Shown: positions 27,048 to 40,370, counted from the first letter of the stretch. The stretch: DNA of 64,000 nucleotides from G963662905 sp965230045 (GCA_965230045.1 OZ245940.1:1798001-1862000), one strand, 5' to 3'. The notes: a model not told the origin generated them from the sequence alone. Numbers and translations: made by a program.

Positions 27048-28295
27048 ATGAAAGACACATTATATAATGTATTCAAACTAACTCCGGGAACAATTCTTCT
27101 GACGATTTTGCTGCAGGCATGCACAACAGGGGGAAAGCTGAGCACATGGAATTTTGCCGGAGCTTATAATCCGGATTCCAAATTTGAAAGTATGCAGTGC
27201 CAGGTATTCCAAAGCCATGTTGATAGCCTGAAAATTTTCTTGAAGCTCGACGAAACACGTTTCGAGGCCAGAGATGAAAGCGAAACAGGCTTTTATGCGG
27301 ATTATTCGATCAGTTTTCTAAGCTTTTCGGATGAAGGGATGCGTCATCCCATGGATACTTTTCGTTTTGACTTTAACAATATTCCTTTCGTGATGCGCGA
27401 AAAAGAAGGCGAACGCATTTGCGCACTTCCATATCATGATGACATAAAAGCCATAGACATATTGTTTAAAGACCGAAACAGTGATTATGAAGATCACCTT
27501 GTTTTATATCCGGGGCATCAGGATTTTCTATTCTTGCCGATGGACACATTATATAATGTATTATACAGTCCCCTGAGTGTTAAATCCGGCTTAAGCTATT
27601 TTCTGCGAACACTTGTTACAGGGAAGTTCAATGTGGAGTATTATCGGGAATCAAATGAGATTGCATCACCTCCTTTTGTGACAACGGATCGTGTATCCGA
27701 TGAAAATATGCCTGATTCAGTTTTTCAGATCCGGGTAATGGATGATTCAGTACTTGTTTTCCGGCCTTTTGCCAATGGAATTTATGTCTTATCTCCTGAA
27801 GAAAAGCCGGGCTTACGGCAAAAGTTCTCGGTTTTTGGAAAATCATACCCCAAACTGGCAACATCAGAAGAAATGCTCATGCCTTTGAGGTATATCACTT
27901 CAGCGGATGAATTTATGAAGCTGGCAAATGCTCCCGTTTTAAAAACAGCAATCGATTCCTTTTGGGTTTTTAATTCCGGTAACGCAGAGAGAGCTTTGGG
28001 TTTGCTCAGAAATTATTATAAAAGGGTAGAAGAAGCTAACCGTTTTTTTTCATCAGCCGTAAGAGGATGGCAAACCGATCGGGGATTGATATATATAATA
28101 TATGGTATGCCCGATGTAGTGTATCGCTCGGCACGTGCTGAAAGCTGGATTTATGGAGAGAAAAACGATTTTAATTCGCTACGCTTTAATTTCTTTCTGA
28201 AGAAAGATGCAGGTAATCTACGGGATATGCAGCTTGAACCGCAGACACATTATCGTAGTTCATGGTATCCACAGGCAGATAAATGGCGGCGTTAA
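27048..28295 (+). CDS. GWxTD-domain lipoprotein
   Basis: A 415-residue protein with a lipoprotein signal (LLTILLQAC, Cys near residue 26). It ends with a GWxTD domain: GWQTDRGLIYIIYGMPD, then RAESWIYG. GWxTD proteins are common in Bacteroidota and related phyla, usually exported and of uncertain function. The start codon follows rmuC by 2 nt, so translation may be coupled. A perfect 14-bp palindrome appears twice in the coding sequence (27057 and 27546). Confidence 0.88.
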   Translation: MKDTLYNVFKLTPGTILLTILLQACTTGGKLSTWNFAGAYNPDSKFESMQCQVFQSHVDSLKIFLKLDETRFEARDESETGFYADYSISFLSFSDEGMRHPMDTFRFDFNNIPFVMREKEGERICALPYHDDIKAIDILFKDRNSDYEDHLVLYPGHQDFLFLPMDTLYNVLYSPLSVKSGLSYFLRTLVTGKFNVEYYRESNEIASPPFVTTDRVSDENMPDSVFQIRVMDDSVLVFRPFANGIYVLSPEEKPGLRQKFSVFGKSYPKLATSEEMLMPLRYITSADEFMKLANAPVLKTAIDSFWVFNSGNAERALGLLRNYYKRVEEANRFFSSAVRGWQTDRGLIYIIYGMPDVVYRSARAESWIYGEKNDFNSLRFNFFLKKDAGNLRDMQLEPQTHYRSSWYPQADKWRR

Positions 28296-28843
28296 AGCCC
28301 AAACTGAAAGCCAATACGGAAAATGGGGTTGCTATATACCGAGTATTCATTATCGTTGAGGTTATATAATATCATGATTGTAGCAGCTGCTCTTGGCCCC
28401 AGCCATTGCCTGAATCCACCACCAATAAAATAACTGGAAACATTGCGGCGTGTTTTTTTCCGAGTGAAGAAGTCCTGATCCTCATAACTTAGCAGCTCAT
28501 ATTCCGCGTGAGCAAAAAAGTCCCTATATATATAATAGCGGCTAAAGAGCCTGCCTCCAAATATATTGGTACTGTATGTTGGGGTGTATCTGCTGTCTTC
28601 ATAATACATATAAGTAAGTCCTATGCCGGCAGACCAGTTATTTGAAAGCCTGTATCCCACTAGGGGAGATATTTCAATTGAAGTAAGTGCGCCAAATTGC
28701 AAGCCCAGGTTTCCTCCAAAAAAGATTCTTTTGCCAATACTGTTCTCTTGGTTTTCTATTTTAACATCTTGAAACTGAGCACTTAAATTGAGTGCCAGGA
28801 GCATTGAGAAAATGACGCTTAAGCTTAAATATTTGATTTTCAT
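28292..28843 (-). CDS. outer-membrane beta-barrel-like protein, 183 aa
   Basis: A signal peptide (MKIKYLSLSVIFSMLLALNLSAQ) precedes strand-rich sequence with repeated aromatic pairs (YRLSNNWSAGIGLTYMYYE; FARYYIYRDFFAHAEYELLS-type), ending in FRIGFQFGL. This fits a small PorT-like/OmpW-like barrel in the outer membrane. It is convergent with the GWxTD gene and overlaps its stop by 4 nt. A TATATTTG -7-like box sits upstream on minus at 28864-28871. Function unknown. Confidence 0.78.
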   Translation of the reverse strand: MKIKYLSLSVIFSMLLALNLSAQFQDVKIENQENSIGKRIFFGGNLGLQFGALTSIEISPLVGYRLSNNWSAGIGLTYMYYEDSRYTPTYSTNIFGGRLFSRYYIYRDFFAHAEYELLSYEDQDFFTRKKTRRNVSSYFIGGGFRQWLGPRAAATIMILYNLNDNEYSVYSNPIFRIGFQFGL

Positions 28844-28863
28844 GGTCTTAAATCTTGTTAGTG

Positions 28864-28871
28864 CAAATATA
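28864..28871 (-). promoter_or_regulatory. putative -7 box of the small barrel gene
   Basis: On minus this reads TATATTTG (TAnnTTTG), 20 nt before the ATG at 28843. No clear -33 box. The rest of 28872-29050 shows nothing recognisable. Confidence 0.4.
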
Positions 28872-29053
28872 AGCTATTTATAAGAGAGTTCGTTGCCATG
28901 AATTCAGCTAATGCACCCCAAAATATAATCTGAGAGACGTGCCATTTGGTTTCCTTGTGCAAAATCTCAAAAAAATATGGGCATTTAAAGTGTTGTTCTT
29001 TAATGAGGTATGAATTTATTGCTAAGTAGGTATTAAAATTTCCTACAGATAAG

Positions 29054-29084
29054 TTTGGAATTTATCAAAAAGGCAGTACTTTTG
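29054..29084 (+). promoter_or_regulatory. rrn promoter P1
   Basis: TTTG (29054-29057) and TACTTTTG (29077-29084) are 19 nt apart, matching the Bacteroidota -33/-7 consensus. It is the most upstream of four similar promoters. Confidence 0.7.
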
Positions 29085-29196
29085 CAGCCGCAAATGAGGG
29101 AACGTCCTTAGACATTATGAACGATTGAGGTGAGCGTTAAGGGGCTCGGTGCATAAAATACTGGTTATCAAGGCATTAATTTTTTTAAAAAAAGTC

Positions 29197-29226
29197 TTGT
29201 CAGTTTAAAAAACATTGTTACCTTTG
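29197..29226 (+). promoter_or_regulatory. rrn promoter P2
   Basis: TTG (29197-29199), 19-nt spacer, TACCTTTG (29219-29226), followed by GCACCCCCGTTT. The A/T-rich tract before it could serve as an upstream activating region. Confidence 0.75.
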
Positions 29227-29332
29227 CACCCCCGTTTAGGACGGGCAACGCACATTGAGATCTTGGTTCCATTGAGGGATCGCGGCGAGGGGTTTGAGCT
29301 TTGGTTTTTTTTAAAAAAAATTCAGGAAAAGC

Positions 29333-29362
29333 TTGCAGGGATCGAAAAGATTCTTACCTTTG
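29333..29362 (+). promoter_or_regulatory. rrn promoter P3
   Basis: TTG (29333-29335), 19-nt spacer, TACCTTTG (29355-29362), again followed by GCACCCCCGTTT. Confidence 0.75.
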
Positions 29363-29447
29363 CACCCCCGTTTGAGAGGATGGGGTCAACGCACCTTGAG
29401 GGAACAATTTTCAAACAGCTTTTTTTTAATAATTTTTTAATAAAAAG

Positions 29448-29478
29448 TTTGGGCGGAACCAGAAAGTGTGTATCTTTG
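29448..29478 (+). promoter_or_regulatory. rrn promoter P4 (proximal)
   Basis: TTTG (29448-29451), 19-nt spacer, TATCTTTG (29471-29478), followed by GCACCCCCGTT. A T/A-rich block with runs of eight T and six T lies immediately upstream. Confidence 0.8.
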
Positions 29479-29518
29479 CACCCCCGTTCACAGTGACGGA
29501 GGTTTTAAAAAGAGAACG

Positions 29519-29533
29519 AAAGTACATTGACAT
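29519..29533 (+). repeat. rrn leader repeat, copy 1
   Basis: AAAGTACATTGACAT occurs here in the 16S leader and again at 31562-31576 before 23S. Repetition in the two leader regions suggests a processing or antitermination site. Confidence 0.5.
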
Positions 29534-29609
29534 ATTGATGAACAGCAACTAGCCATTCTTTGAGGAAATAGAGGACTGTCTCTGAAGGTAAATTTTAATA
29601 AGATTAATT

Positions 29610-31131
<1,522 letters not shown>

Positions 31132-31214
31132 GGAGGAGAAGGCCTTTAAGGAATCAAAGGATGGCGCTGTTCACAATAATATATACGGGAAGGTAATTTA
31201 TACCTTAAGCTTAT

Positions 31215-31288
31215 AGTCTCGTAGCTCAGTTGGTTAGAGCACTACACTGATAATGTAGGGGTCGGCAGTTCAAGTCTGCCCGAGACTA
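31215..31288 (+). tRNA. tRNA-Ile (GAT)
   Basis: A 74-nt cloverleaf: acceptor AGTCTCG/CGAGACT, anticodon arm CTACA-CTGATAA-TGTAG with anticodon GAT, T arm GGCAG-TTCAAGT-CTGCC. CCA is not encoded. It sits in the 16S-23S spacer. Confidence 0.97.
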
Positions 31289-31305
31289 CGGTGACTGATA
31301 CTTAA

Positions 31306-31379
31306 GGGGGATTAGCTCAGTTGGCTAGAGCGCTAGATTTGCATTCTAGAGGTCAAGGGTTCGACTCCCTTATTCTCCA
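31306..31379 (+). tRNA. tRNA-Ala (TGC)
   Basis: A 74-nt cloverleaf: acceptor GGGGGAT/ATTCTCC with two G-U pairs, anticodon arm CTAGA-TTTGCAT-TCTAG with anticodon TGC, T arm AAGGG-TTCGACT-CCCTT. CCA is not encoded. Confidence 0.97.
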
Positions 31380-31561
31380 CAGAGACGTACATTAGACATA
31401 ATGACAGAAATGTTTCCCTGTGCCGCGGGGCACACAGGACAAAAGCCAAGGTCAAGGGATCGCATCCCTGGGAAACGGCCAAAAGATCAAAAGATCTGAT
31501 GGGAGCAAAGCGGGCAGACCGGCCGGTCAGAACGGCAACCTGTTAAGTTTTGTTTTTGTTA

Positions 31562-31576
31562 AAAGTACATTGACAT
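31562..31576 (+). repeat. rrn leader repeat, copy 2 (pre-23S)
   Basis: This is the exact second copy of AAAGTACATTGACAT, 36 nt before the 23S 5' end. The spacer between tRNA-Ala and here (31380-31561) contains no gene; it holds several short hairpins. Confidence 0.5.
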
Positions 31577-31611
31577 GCTGCATAAGAAAGAACAATTTTT
31601 TTTAGAATCAC

Positions 31612-34440
<2,829 letters not shown>

Positions 34441-34479
34441 AGAATTGTTTGAGTATTTTGCAGTGTGTCAAAGATATTT

Positions 34480-34590
<111 letters not shown>

Positions 34591-34596
34591 TTTTTT

Positions 34597-34627
34597 AAAC
34601 CCAGCCCTTGTGGCTGGGTTTATTTTA
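34597..34627 (+). terminator. rrn operon terminator
   Basis: AAACCCAGCC (34597-34606) pairs perfectly with GGCTGGGTTT (34612-34621) around a 5-nt loop, followed by ATTTT. It closes the rRNA operon. Confidence 0.9.
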
Positions 34628-34662
34628 AAACATTTTAGTTTAGTTTATTATTTCCTACTATA

Positions 34663-34709
34663 TATCTTTGTTGGTTTTGCGAAAGCCCTGCTCCCCGCGG
34701 GGCATTTTT
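34663..34709 (+). other. -7 box followed by a GC-rich hairpin in the gap after rrn
   Basis: TATCTTTG (34663-34670) lies about 20 nt upstream of a CCCCGCGGGG hairpin (34689-34704) with a T-run. It could be a second terminator, or a very short transcript. The rest of 34628-34961 shows A/T-rich sequence with no gene. Confidence 0.35.
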
Positions 34710-34961
34710 CGTTTTATAAATACTGCAAATCCAACAATTTAACTTTCCCTTAGTACATCATTTGACTTTTTTTTGCAAATTGCACCTCTTTAGGATGATG
34801 GGTATATTATGGCTTTTGTAGATACGGGTATTTTGTACCAGCATCACTCTGTGCCATCAATACTTTTTCTTCTTATCAATTTCAATTTTAATACTAATTA
34901 GCTACTAATTATTTGAACTAAACTGATAAATTTAGAATAAAACAACTTAATATTTAATTGA

Positions 34962-37070
34962 ATGAAGATGAATAAAATTATTGCTGCTTTGCTGGTCATG
35001 ATAATCAGTTGCAGCGCAGTAAAAGCTCAAATGGAGCCTGTTTGGGAAGCAAAAGCAGGTACAGAAGTAAAATGGAATAAATTTGCCCCTAACGGTAATT
35101 TAATTTGTGGAACAAAAGGGGGAAAAACTGTAGCTTTAGATCCTAAAAGTGGTAAAACGCTTTGGACACTTGAATCAGATCATGGGATGTTCAATATTCT
35201 TCCTAATACTCCATACATTTATTATAATACTGACGCTACCGGCCTCTTGGTACTTGATCCTGAAAATGCTAAAGTGCTGTGCGATTCTAAAAAGCTTGGT
35301 ATCGATAGCCTAAAAGCATACTATCCTATTCGTGCAGGAAACGGTTTCCTTGTATATTCTCAAATGGATGATAAGGAGCAATTCTGGATGATCAGTCTTA
35401 CTACAGGAAAGTTGCTGTGGAAGCAAGATCTTGATCTCGATAAAGACATTAAAGTTGAAAAAGGAATGTTTTCCCTGGAAATTGAAGAAGATCCTGAAGA
35501 AAAAGGCCTGATGTGCGATCCAGTTGGTGATGGTGATGGCGGAGCTTTTGTTGCTGTTCATGATCGCTTGATGCATTTTACCAAAGATGGTAAAAAGGCA
35601 TGGGATATTCAGTACCCTTCTATGTTTGGTGATCAGGATGGATTTTTTAAGTCTGCCAGCGTAGAATATTCACGTATGTTCCCGGATCAAACAGGTGAAA
35701 ACCTTTATGTTTTTAGTGGTGCTTACATGAGCTGTTACAGCCAAGATAAAGGGGAACTGTCATGGGATAAGCCCGTAAAGGTTACAGGACCAGTGAAAAA
35801 TATCATTTTTGAAGAAAATGGAATGGTTTTGATCCCCGCCAGTGATAACAATGCGATGAAAAAGCATAAAGCAAATTTTGTTGATTATAAAACCGGTAAA
35901 ACGTTCTGGGGCGATGGCATTAAGTTTAAAGGGGGCTTTGTTCAGTCTGCTTTCTGTGAAAAAGGGATTGTATTTATCACAAAGGCTTATATGAACAATG
36001 CGCATTATTTCAATATCCTGAATCAGGAGACCGGTGAACTGATGTTGGATAAATCCGAGAAAATTTTCCCGGGGCCATTCGAAATTGAAGAAGTAAAAGG
36101 TGGTATCCTTATATCATCAAAGCATGGAGCAAACCTGTTCCGCTATGATTCTCAGGAATTTGCTATCGACAAAGAACTCAAAACCGGTGGTGATGATTAT
36201 CTGATCAAAATGGATGCCGGATCTAAAGCATTTTTCTATACTTCTGCAAAGGATATGATCTATGTCTTTGATAAAATTACCCTCGAGGCTAAAAAGTTTA
36301 ATCAGGAAAAAATTAAACTTCAGGGTGGAGATGAAGCTCAGGGAATGGATCTTTTCGAAGACGGTATTGTCCTGCACTCAGAACAGAATATCATCAAATT
36401 TGATTTTAAAGGCAATGAGCTGTTCCATAAGTTTTATAAGGCTCCGGGTTCTGGTTTTTTCTCAGTTGCAGGCAACGTTTTAGGAGCCACATTTAAAGTT
36501 ATGGGCGGTCTTGCAACTGTTGCTGTAGCAGGAGCAACCTCTTATGCTGTTGAAACCCTTGACTATAATACAAGAGTTGGAATGGAGGCTATGGATAAAG
36601 CTTATGAAGAGGAGTACGGAGTTGATGCAGACTTGATAGAATACCGTAAGGATGTTCAGGAATACAATGAGGCAATGGATATGGCCAAAGATGAACTTAA
36701 CACCGAAATGTCAGAAATGGCAACAATGGGAATTCTCAATGCAATGGATATCCAAGATAATATCAAAGCGATTTCTGAGCGTTTTAAAAATGCGAAGGCT
36801 ACGAAAAAATATGTTATTACAATGATCAAGAGCAAAGAAAATGGCGGTATTGGTCTGGCTGTCATCTCAAAAATTGATGGCGAAATCAAAGGTTTCCTCC
36901 CAATGAAACAAAGTAAGGAAGATCCAAATTATACCGTAGATCCCTTTACAAATACTCTGTTCTGGATGCCTTCAATGGATGCAGGAGTAAGCAGCTATGG
37001 CAAGTATAAAAATATTGCCGAACTGGAAAAGAAAGGTACAATTTACTCTTACGACCTGAATAGTTTATAA
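34962..37070 (+). CDS. exported PQQ-type beta-propeller protein
   Basis: The 702-residue protein has a signal peptide (MKMNKIIAALLVMIISCSAVKAQ). It has propeller blades with PQQ-like repeats such as KTVALDPKSGKTLWTLES, LLVLDPENAKVLC and GELSWDKPVKVTG. A hydrophobic Ala/Gly-rich stretch (about residues 495-530, GNVLGATFKVMGGLATVAVAGATSYAVE) interrupts the C-terminal part, followed by acidic helical sequence. No catalytic PQQ site was identified. It may be a surface or periplasmic scaffold. I do not know a function. It is a single-gene unit with a strong terminator. Confidence 0.78.
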   Translation: MKMNKIIAALLVMIISCSAVKAQMEPVWEAKAGTEVKWNKFAPNGNLICGTKGGKTVALDPKSGKTLWTLESDHGMFNILPNTPYIYYNTDATGLLVLDPENAKVLCDSKKLGIDSLKAYYPIRAGNGFLVYSQMDDKEQFWMISLTTGKLLWKQDLDLDKDIKVEKGMFSLEIEEDPEEKGLMCDPVGDGDGGAFVAVHDRLMHFTKDGKKAWDIQYPSMFGDQDGFFKSASVEYSRMFPDQTGENLYVFSGAYMSCYSQDKGELSWDKPVKVTGPVKNIIFEENGMVLIPASDNNAMKKHKANFVDYKTGKTFWGDGIKFKGGFVQSAFCEKGIVFITKAYMNNAHYFNILNQETGELMLDKSEKIFPGPFEIEEVKGGILISSKHGANLFRYDSQEFAIDKELKTGGDDYLIKMDAGSKAFFYTSAKDMIYVFDKITLEAKKFNQEKIKLQGGDEAQGMDLFEDGIVLHSEQNIIKFDFKGNELFHKFYKAPGSGFFSVAGNVLGATFKVMGGLATVAVAGATSYAVETLDYNTRVGMEAMDKAYEEEYGVDADLIEYRKDVQEYNEAMDMAKDELNTEMSEMATMGILNAMDIQDNIKAISERFKNAKATKKYVITMIKSKENGGIGLAVISKIDGEIKGFLPMKQSKEDPNYTVDPFTNTLFWMPSMDAGVSSYGKYKNIAELEKKGTIYSYDLNSL

Positions 37071-37089
37071 CAAACTCTATTAAAAATAA

Positions 37090-37124
37090 AAAAAGCCGAT
37101 AGTGAATTTCGCTGTCGGCTTTTT
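37090..37124. terminator. bidirectional terminator between propeller gene and tpx
   Basis: AAAAAGCCGATAG pairs with CTGTCGGCTTTTT (one wobble) around a loop of about 8 nt, with A-rich and T-rich flanks on the two sides. Confidence 0.9.
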
Positions 37125-37142
37125 CTGTTCTATTGAGTTGGA

Positions 37143-37652
37143 TTATAATGCTATGGCAGCTTCCAATGCTTTGTCATAATCTGGGTGATCAGTATTTTCT
37201 TTTACGTATTCCACGTAACGTATAATGCCTTCTTTATCGATAATTACAATGCCGCGGTTCAGCAGGCGAAGCTCTTCAATAAGAAAACCATATTTTATTC
37301 CGAAATCAGCATCTTTATGATCGCTGAGTGTTACTACTTTATCAATGCCTTCTGCACCACAAAAACGGCCTAATGCAAATGGCAGGTCCATGCTGATAGC
37401 CAGAATGGCAATATCTTCCAGCTTTGCTGCCTCTACATTGAATTTTCGCGTTTGTGCAGCACAAACTCCCGTGTCAATTGAAGGAGCCAGGGATAAGATC
37501 ACAGTTTTTCCTGCATAATCGCTTAGGGAGACAGGCTTCAGGTCATTGCCTAAAACAGTAAAATCTTTTGCTTTTTCACCAACACTTACCATATCACCGA
37601 GCAGCGTAAGCGGGCCGCCCATAAAAGTTGTTACTCCAGTATTTTTTTTCAT
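37143..37652 (-). CDS. tpx: thiol peroxidase (Tpx-type peroxiredoxin)
   Basis: A 169-residue atypical 2-Cys peroxiredoxin. The peroxidatic cysteine is C64 in PSIDTGVCAAQTRKFN, and the resolving cysteine C98 in GRFCGAEGIDKVVTLSDH. Both are where Tpx proteins have them. It reduces hydroperoxides with thioredoxin in the cytoplasm or periplasm; no signal peptide is seen. It is divergent from the UbiD-family gene with about 96 nt between starts. Confidence 0.96.
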   Translation of the reverse strand: MKKNTGVTTFMGGPLTLLGDMVSVGEKAKDFTVLGNDLKPVSLSDYAGKTVILSLAPSIDTGVCAAQTRKFNVEAAKLEDIAILAISMDLPFALGRFCGAEGIDKVVTLSDHKDADFGIKYGFLIEELRLLNRGIVIIDKEGIIRYVEYVKENTDHPDYDKALEAAIAL

Positions 37653-37668
37653 TTTTTCAAATTTTAGA

Positions 37669-37696
37669 TTGGGTTAAAAAATCATTGGTATCTTTG
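37669..37696 (+). promoter_or_regulatory. promoter candidate for the UbiD-family gene
   Basis: TTG (37669-37671) and TATCTTTG (37689-37696) are 17 nt apart, slightly short of the usual 19. The -7 box is about 52 nt before ATG 37749. Confidence 0.45.
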
Positions 37697-37748
37697 AAAC
37701 AAACAAAGCCTTTTCTGGCTTGTTCATTCAAAAGTAAATAAAATTTTT

Positions 37749-39638
37749 ATGGCATATAAAAACCTTTCTGCATTCATCCAGGCTCTTGAAGAACACAATG
37801 AACTGCTGCGTATTCAAACTCAGGTTGATCCAAAACTGGAAATCAGTGAAATAACCGATCGTGTTTTAAAGTCAAAAGGCAAAGCACTTTTATTCGAAAA
37901 TACAGGTACAGATTTTCCAGTGCTGATGAATGCTTTTGGCTCTGAAGAAAGAATGAGCCTGGCTCTGGGTACGGAAAAACTGGATGCGCTTGCCGGAGAG
38001 GTGGATATGCTTTTTAAAGAACTGATGCAGCCACGCAATGGCTTTATTGAAAAATTGCGTATGCTCCCATCTTTGGGTAAAATCGCATCCTGGATGCCCA
38101 AAAAAGTTTCAGGGAAAGGCGCATGTCAGGAAGTTGTGATGAAAGAACCGGATCTTAGCAAACTCCCGGTTTTGACAACCTGGCCACATGACGGAGGGCC
38201 TTTTGTTACATTGCCCATTGTGCATACCCTTGACTTGCAAACAAAGGTTCAGAACGCCGGAATGTACCGTATGCAAGTCCTCGACAAGAATCATACAGGC
38301 ATGCATTGGCAATTGCATAAAACCGGGGCGCGGCATTTTGAAGAATATAAAAAAGCAGGAAAAAAAATGCCGGTTACCGTCGTGCTGGGTGGCGATCCTG
38401 CATACACCTATTGCGCTACGGCTCCGCTGCCCGATAATATTGATGAATATATGCTGGCCGGTTTCCTGCGCAAAAAGAAAGTGGAAATGGTGCGCTGCCT
38501 TACCAACGAACTATACGTGCCCGCTGATGCCGATATCATTATCGAAGGTTATGTTGATCCTGAAGAGGAGTTGATCTATGAAGGTCCGTTTGGCGATCAT
38601 ACCGGTTATTATTCCTTAGCCGATTATTATCCTCGTTTTCATGTTACGTGCATTACACACCGAAAAAATGCTGTTTATCCGGCTACGATCGTCGGTATTC
38701 CGCCCCAGGAAGATGAATGGCTGGGCAAAGCCACCGAGCGCATTTTTCTGGCTCCAATCCGCCTGAGCATGATGCCCGAATTTATCGATATGGATATGCC
38801 TGTAGAAGGTGTTTTCCACAATATCACCATCGTGAAAATTAAAAAAACATATGCGGGTCAGGGCATGAAAGTGATGAATGCACTTTGGGGCGCCGGGCAG
38901 ATGATGTTCAATAAAGTGATGATTGTTGTGGATCGCGATATTGATATTCACAATTATAAAGAAGTTTTGCGCGTGCTGCATGAAAATTATGATCCAATGC
39001 GTGATACTTTACTTAATCGCGGGCCAGCCGATGTGCTCGACCATGCCAGCCGCGCTTTTGCATTTGGCGGGAAACTTGGCCTTGATGCTACGGATAAATT
39101 GCCTGAAGAAGTACCCCCTCGAATTGGTGGAGATCCGTTTATGGCAATAAAAAAGGATGAGATCTTAAAGGCTTTCCCCGAAATTACTTCCGTTAATGAT
39201 TCATTGCTCTCGCGCGGACTTCTCTTGATGGGACTAAAGAAAAATAAAAAAGGCCATGCCTGCAAACTTATTGATGATATTTGCGCAAATGGATGGATTA
39301 AAGGTATCAAACTATGTGTTTTTGCGGAAGCTGTGGCGGATATAGATGACTTTTCAGAAATTACATGGCGCGTGGCCAATAATATCGATCCTGCCACAGA
39401 TTGTTTTCTTGCCGGTGGTGAAGGTGGTTTCCTTGTGATCGATGGTACGGAAAAACATGCGTCATTTGATGGCTTCCGCCGCGAATGGCCCAATGTGGTT
39501 ACTATGGACGAAGCAACCATAAAAAAAGTAGATCAACGATGGAAAGAATACGGTCTGGGCGAATTTCTGCCATCTCCATCATTAAAATATCTGGATAAAC
39601 TCTATCCGGGCGAGGCGGTTGCGGAATTGGAGGAATAA
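37749..39638 (+). CDS. UbiD-family decarboxylase (prFMN-dependent)
   Basis: A 629-residue UbiD-type decarboxylase. The conserved segment EEELIYEGPFGDHTGYYS lies near residue 270, and PATIVGIPPQEDEWLGKATERIF and the C-terminal DPATDCFLAGGEGGF follow. UbiD enzymes decarboxylate 3-octaprenyl-4-hydroxybenzoate or related aromatic acids with prenylated FMN. In Bacteroidota a close relative serves menaquinone (futalosine-independent) biosynthesis, so a quinone role is likely but not proven. No ubiX-like gene lies next to it here. Confidence 0.92.
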   Translation: MAYKNLSAFIQALEEHNELLRIQTQVDPKLEISEITDRVLKSKGKALLFENTGTDFPVLMNAFGSEERMSLALGTEKLDALAGEVDMLFKELMQPRNGFIEKLRMLPSLGKIASWMPKKVSGKGACQEVVMKEPDLSKLPVLTTWPHDGGPFVTLPIVHTLDLQTKVQNAGMYRMQVLDKNHTGMHWQLHKTGARHFEEYKKAGKKMPVTVVLGGDPAYTYCATAPLPDNIDEYMLAGFLRKKKVEMVRCLTNELYVPADADIIIEGYVDPEEELIYEGPFGDHTGYYSLADYYPRFHVTCITHRKNAVYPATIVGIPPQEDEWLGKATERIFLAPIRLSMMPEFIDMDMPVEGVFHNITIVKIKKTYAGQGMKVMNALWGAGQMMFNKVMIVVDRDIDIHNYKEVLRVLHENYDPMRDTLLNRGPADVLDHASRAFAFGGKLGLDATDKLPEEVPPRIGGDPFMAIKKDEILKAFPEITSVNDSLLSRGLLLMGLKKNKKGHACKLIDDICANGWIKGIKLCVFAEAVADIDDFSEITWRVANNIDPATDCFLAGGEGGFLVIDGTEKHASFDGFRREWPNVVTMDEATIKKVDQRWKEYGLGEFLPSPSLKYLDKLYPGEAVAELEE

Positions 39639-39647
39639 AGGAATTTC

Positions 39648-39678
39648 TTGAATAAGTTTGATGAATTCACTATTTTTG
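39648..39678 (+). promoter_or_regulatory. promoter of the HEPN/MNT pair
   Basis: TTG (39648-39650), 20-nt spacer, TATTTTTG (39671-39678). It fits the consensus and favours ATG 39697 as the HEPN start over the TTG at 39658, which would lie upstream of the transcription start. Confidence 0.55.
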
Positions 39679-39696
39679 TTCAACTGTAAGATTGAG

Positions 39697-40074
39697 ATGG
39701 ATATCAATAAACAAATAAAATATTGGAGAGATAGTGCTGAAGAGGACATTTCTACTGCTGAGATTCTTGCTAATAAGGATCGCTTTCTCCATGCTTTGTT
39801 TTTTTGTCATTTATCCATTGAGAAGATTATTAAAGCTCATGTTGTGAAATCAACGAATGAAATACCTCCCAAATCTCATAATCTTTTTCTATTGTCAGAG
39901 AAAGCAAAACTGTAGGTTTCAGAGGATGATGAGTTGTTTTTTGGAGTTTTGATGAAATATCAATTGGAGGGAAGATATCCCGATTTTAATCCAGCAACAC
40001 CAAATAAATCTGTTGTCGTGGGATATTTGTTAAAAACCAAAGCTTTACTAAAATGCCTGATAGAAAAATTATAG
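39697..40074 (+). pseudogene. HEPN-domain protein with an in-frame amber codon (MNT/HEPN pair)
   Basis: From ATG 39697 the frame reads MDINKQIKYWRDSAEEDI...LSIEKIIKAH...KSHNLFLLSEKAKL. It then meets TAG at 39913-39915 (codon 73) and continues without shift as VSEDDELFFGV...LLKTKALLKCLIEKL to a TAG at 40072-40074. The intact protein would be 125 residues, normal for a HEPN domain. Codon 73 was probably CAG or AAG; a single change created the stop. Alternatives are a sequencing error or readthrough. It overlaps the MNT gene by 22 nt, as real pairs do. HEPN partners are usually ribonuclease toxins. Confidence 0.8.
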
Positions 40075-40370
40075 ATTTGATTCGTAGCTATATCAGCCTT
40101 TTAGATGCAGAAGGCTTATCGGTTTATAAAGCATTTCTTTATGGAAGCTATGCTAGTGGAAACCAAAAAGAAGATAGTGATATTGATCTCATGATTGTTT
40201 CCGATAAATACTCCTCATCTGATGACATGGTAGTTGGGAAAATGTGGCAACTTACCAAAAGAATTAATACACGGATTGAGCCTTTTCTTGTAAGTAAGAA
40301 CCAGTTTTATACAGATGATACTTCGCCATTGATTGAATCTGTCAGGCAAAATGGTTTTGAAATAGTCTGA
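40053..40370 (+). CDS. MNT-type minimal nucleotidyltransferase (antitoxin-like)
   Basis: A 105-residue protein with the nucleotidyltransferase signature GSYASGNQKEDSDIDL (residues 31-46; catalytic D43 and D45) and a third acidic site in RIEPF near residue 77. MNT proteins pair with HEPN proteins and in some systems AMPylate the HEPN toxin to silence it. The gene begins inside the end of the HEPN frame, so translation is probably coupled. Upstream HEPN is interrupted, which may leave this gene without a partner. Confidence 0.88.
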   Translation: MPDRKIIDLIRSYISLLDAEGLSVYKAFLYGSYASGNQKEDSDIDLMIVSDKYSSSDDMVVGKMWQLTKRINTRIEPFLVSKNQFYTDDTSPLIESVRQNGFEIV

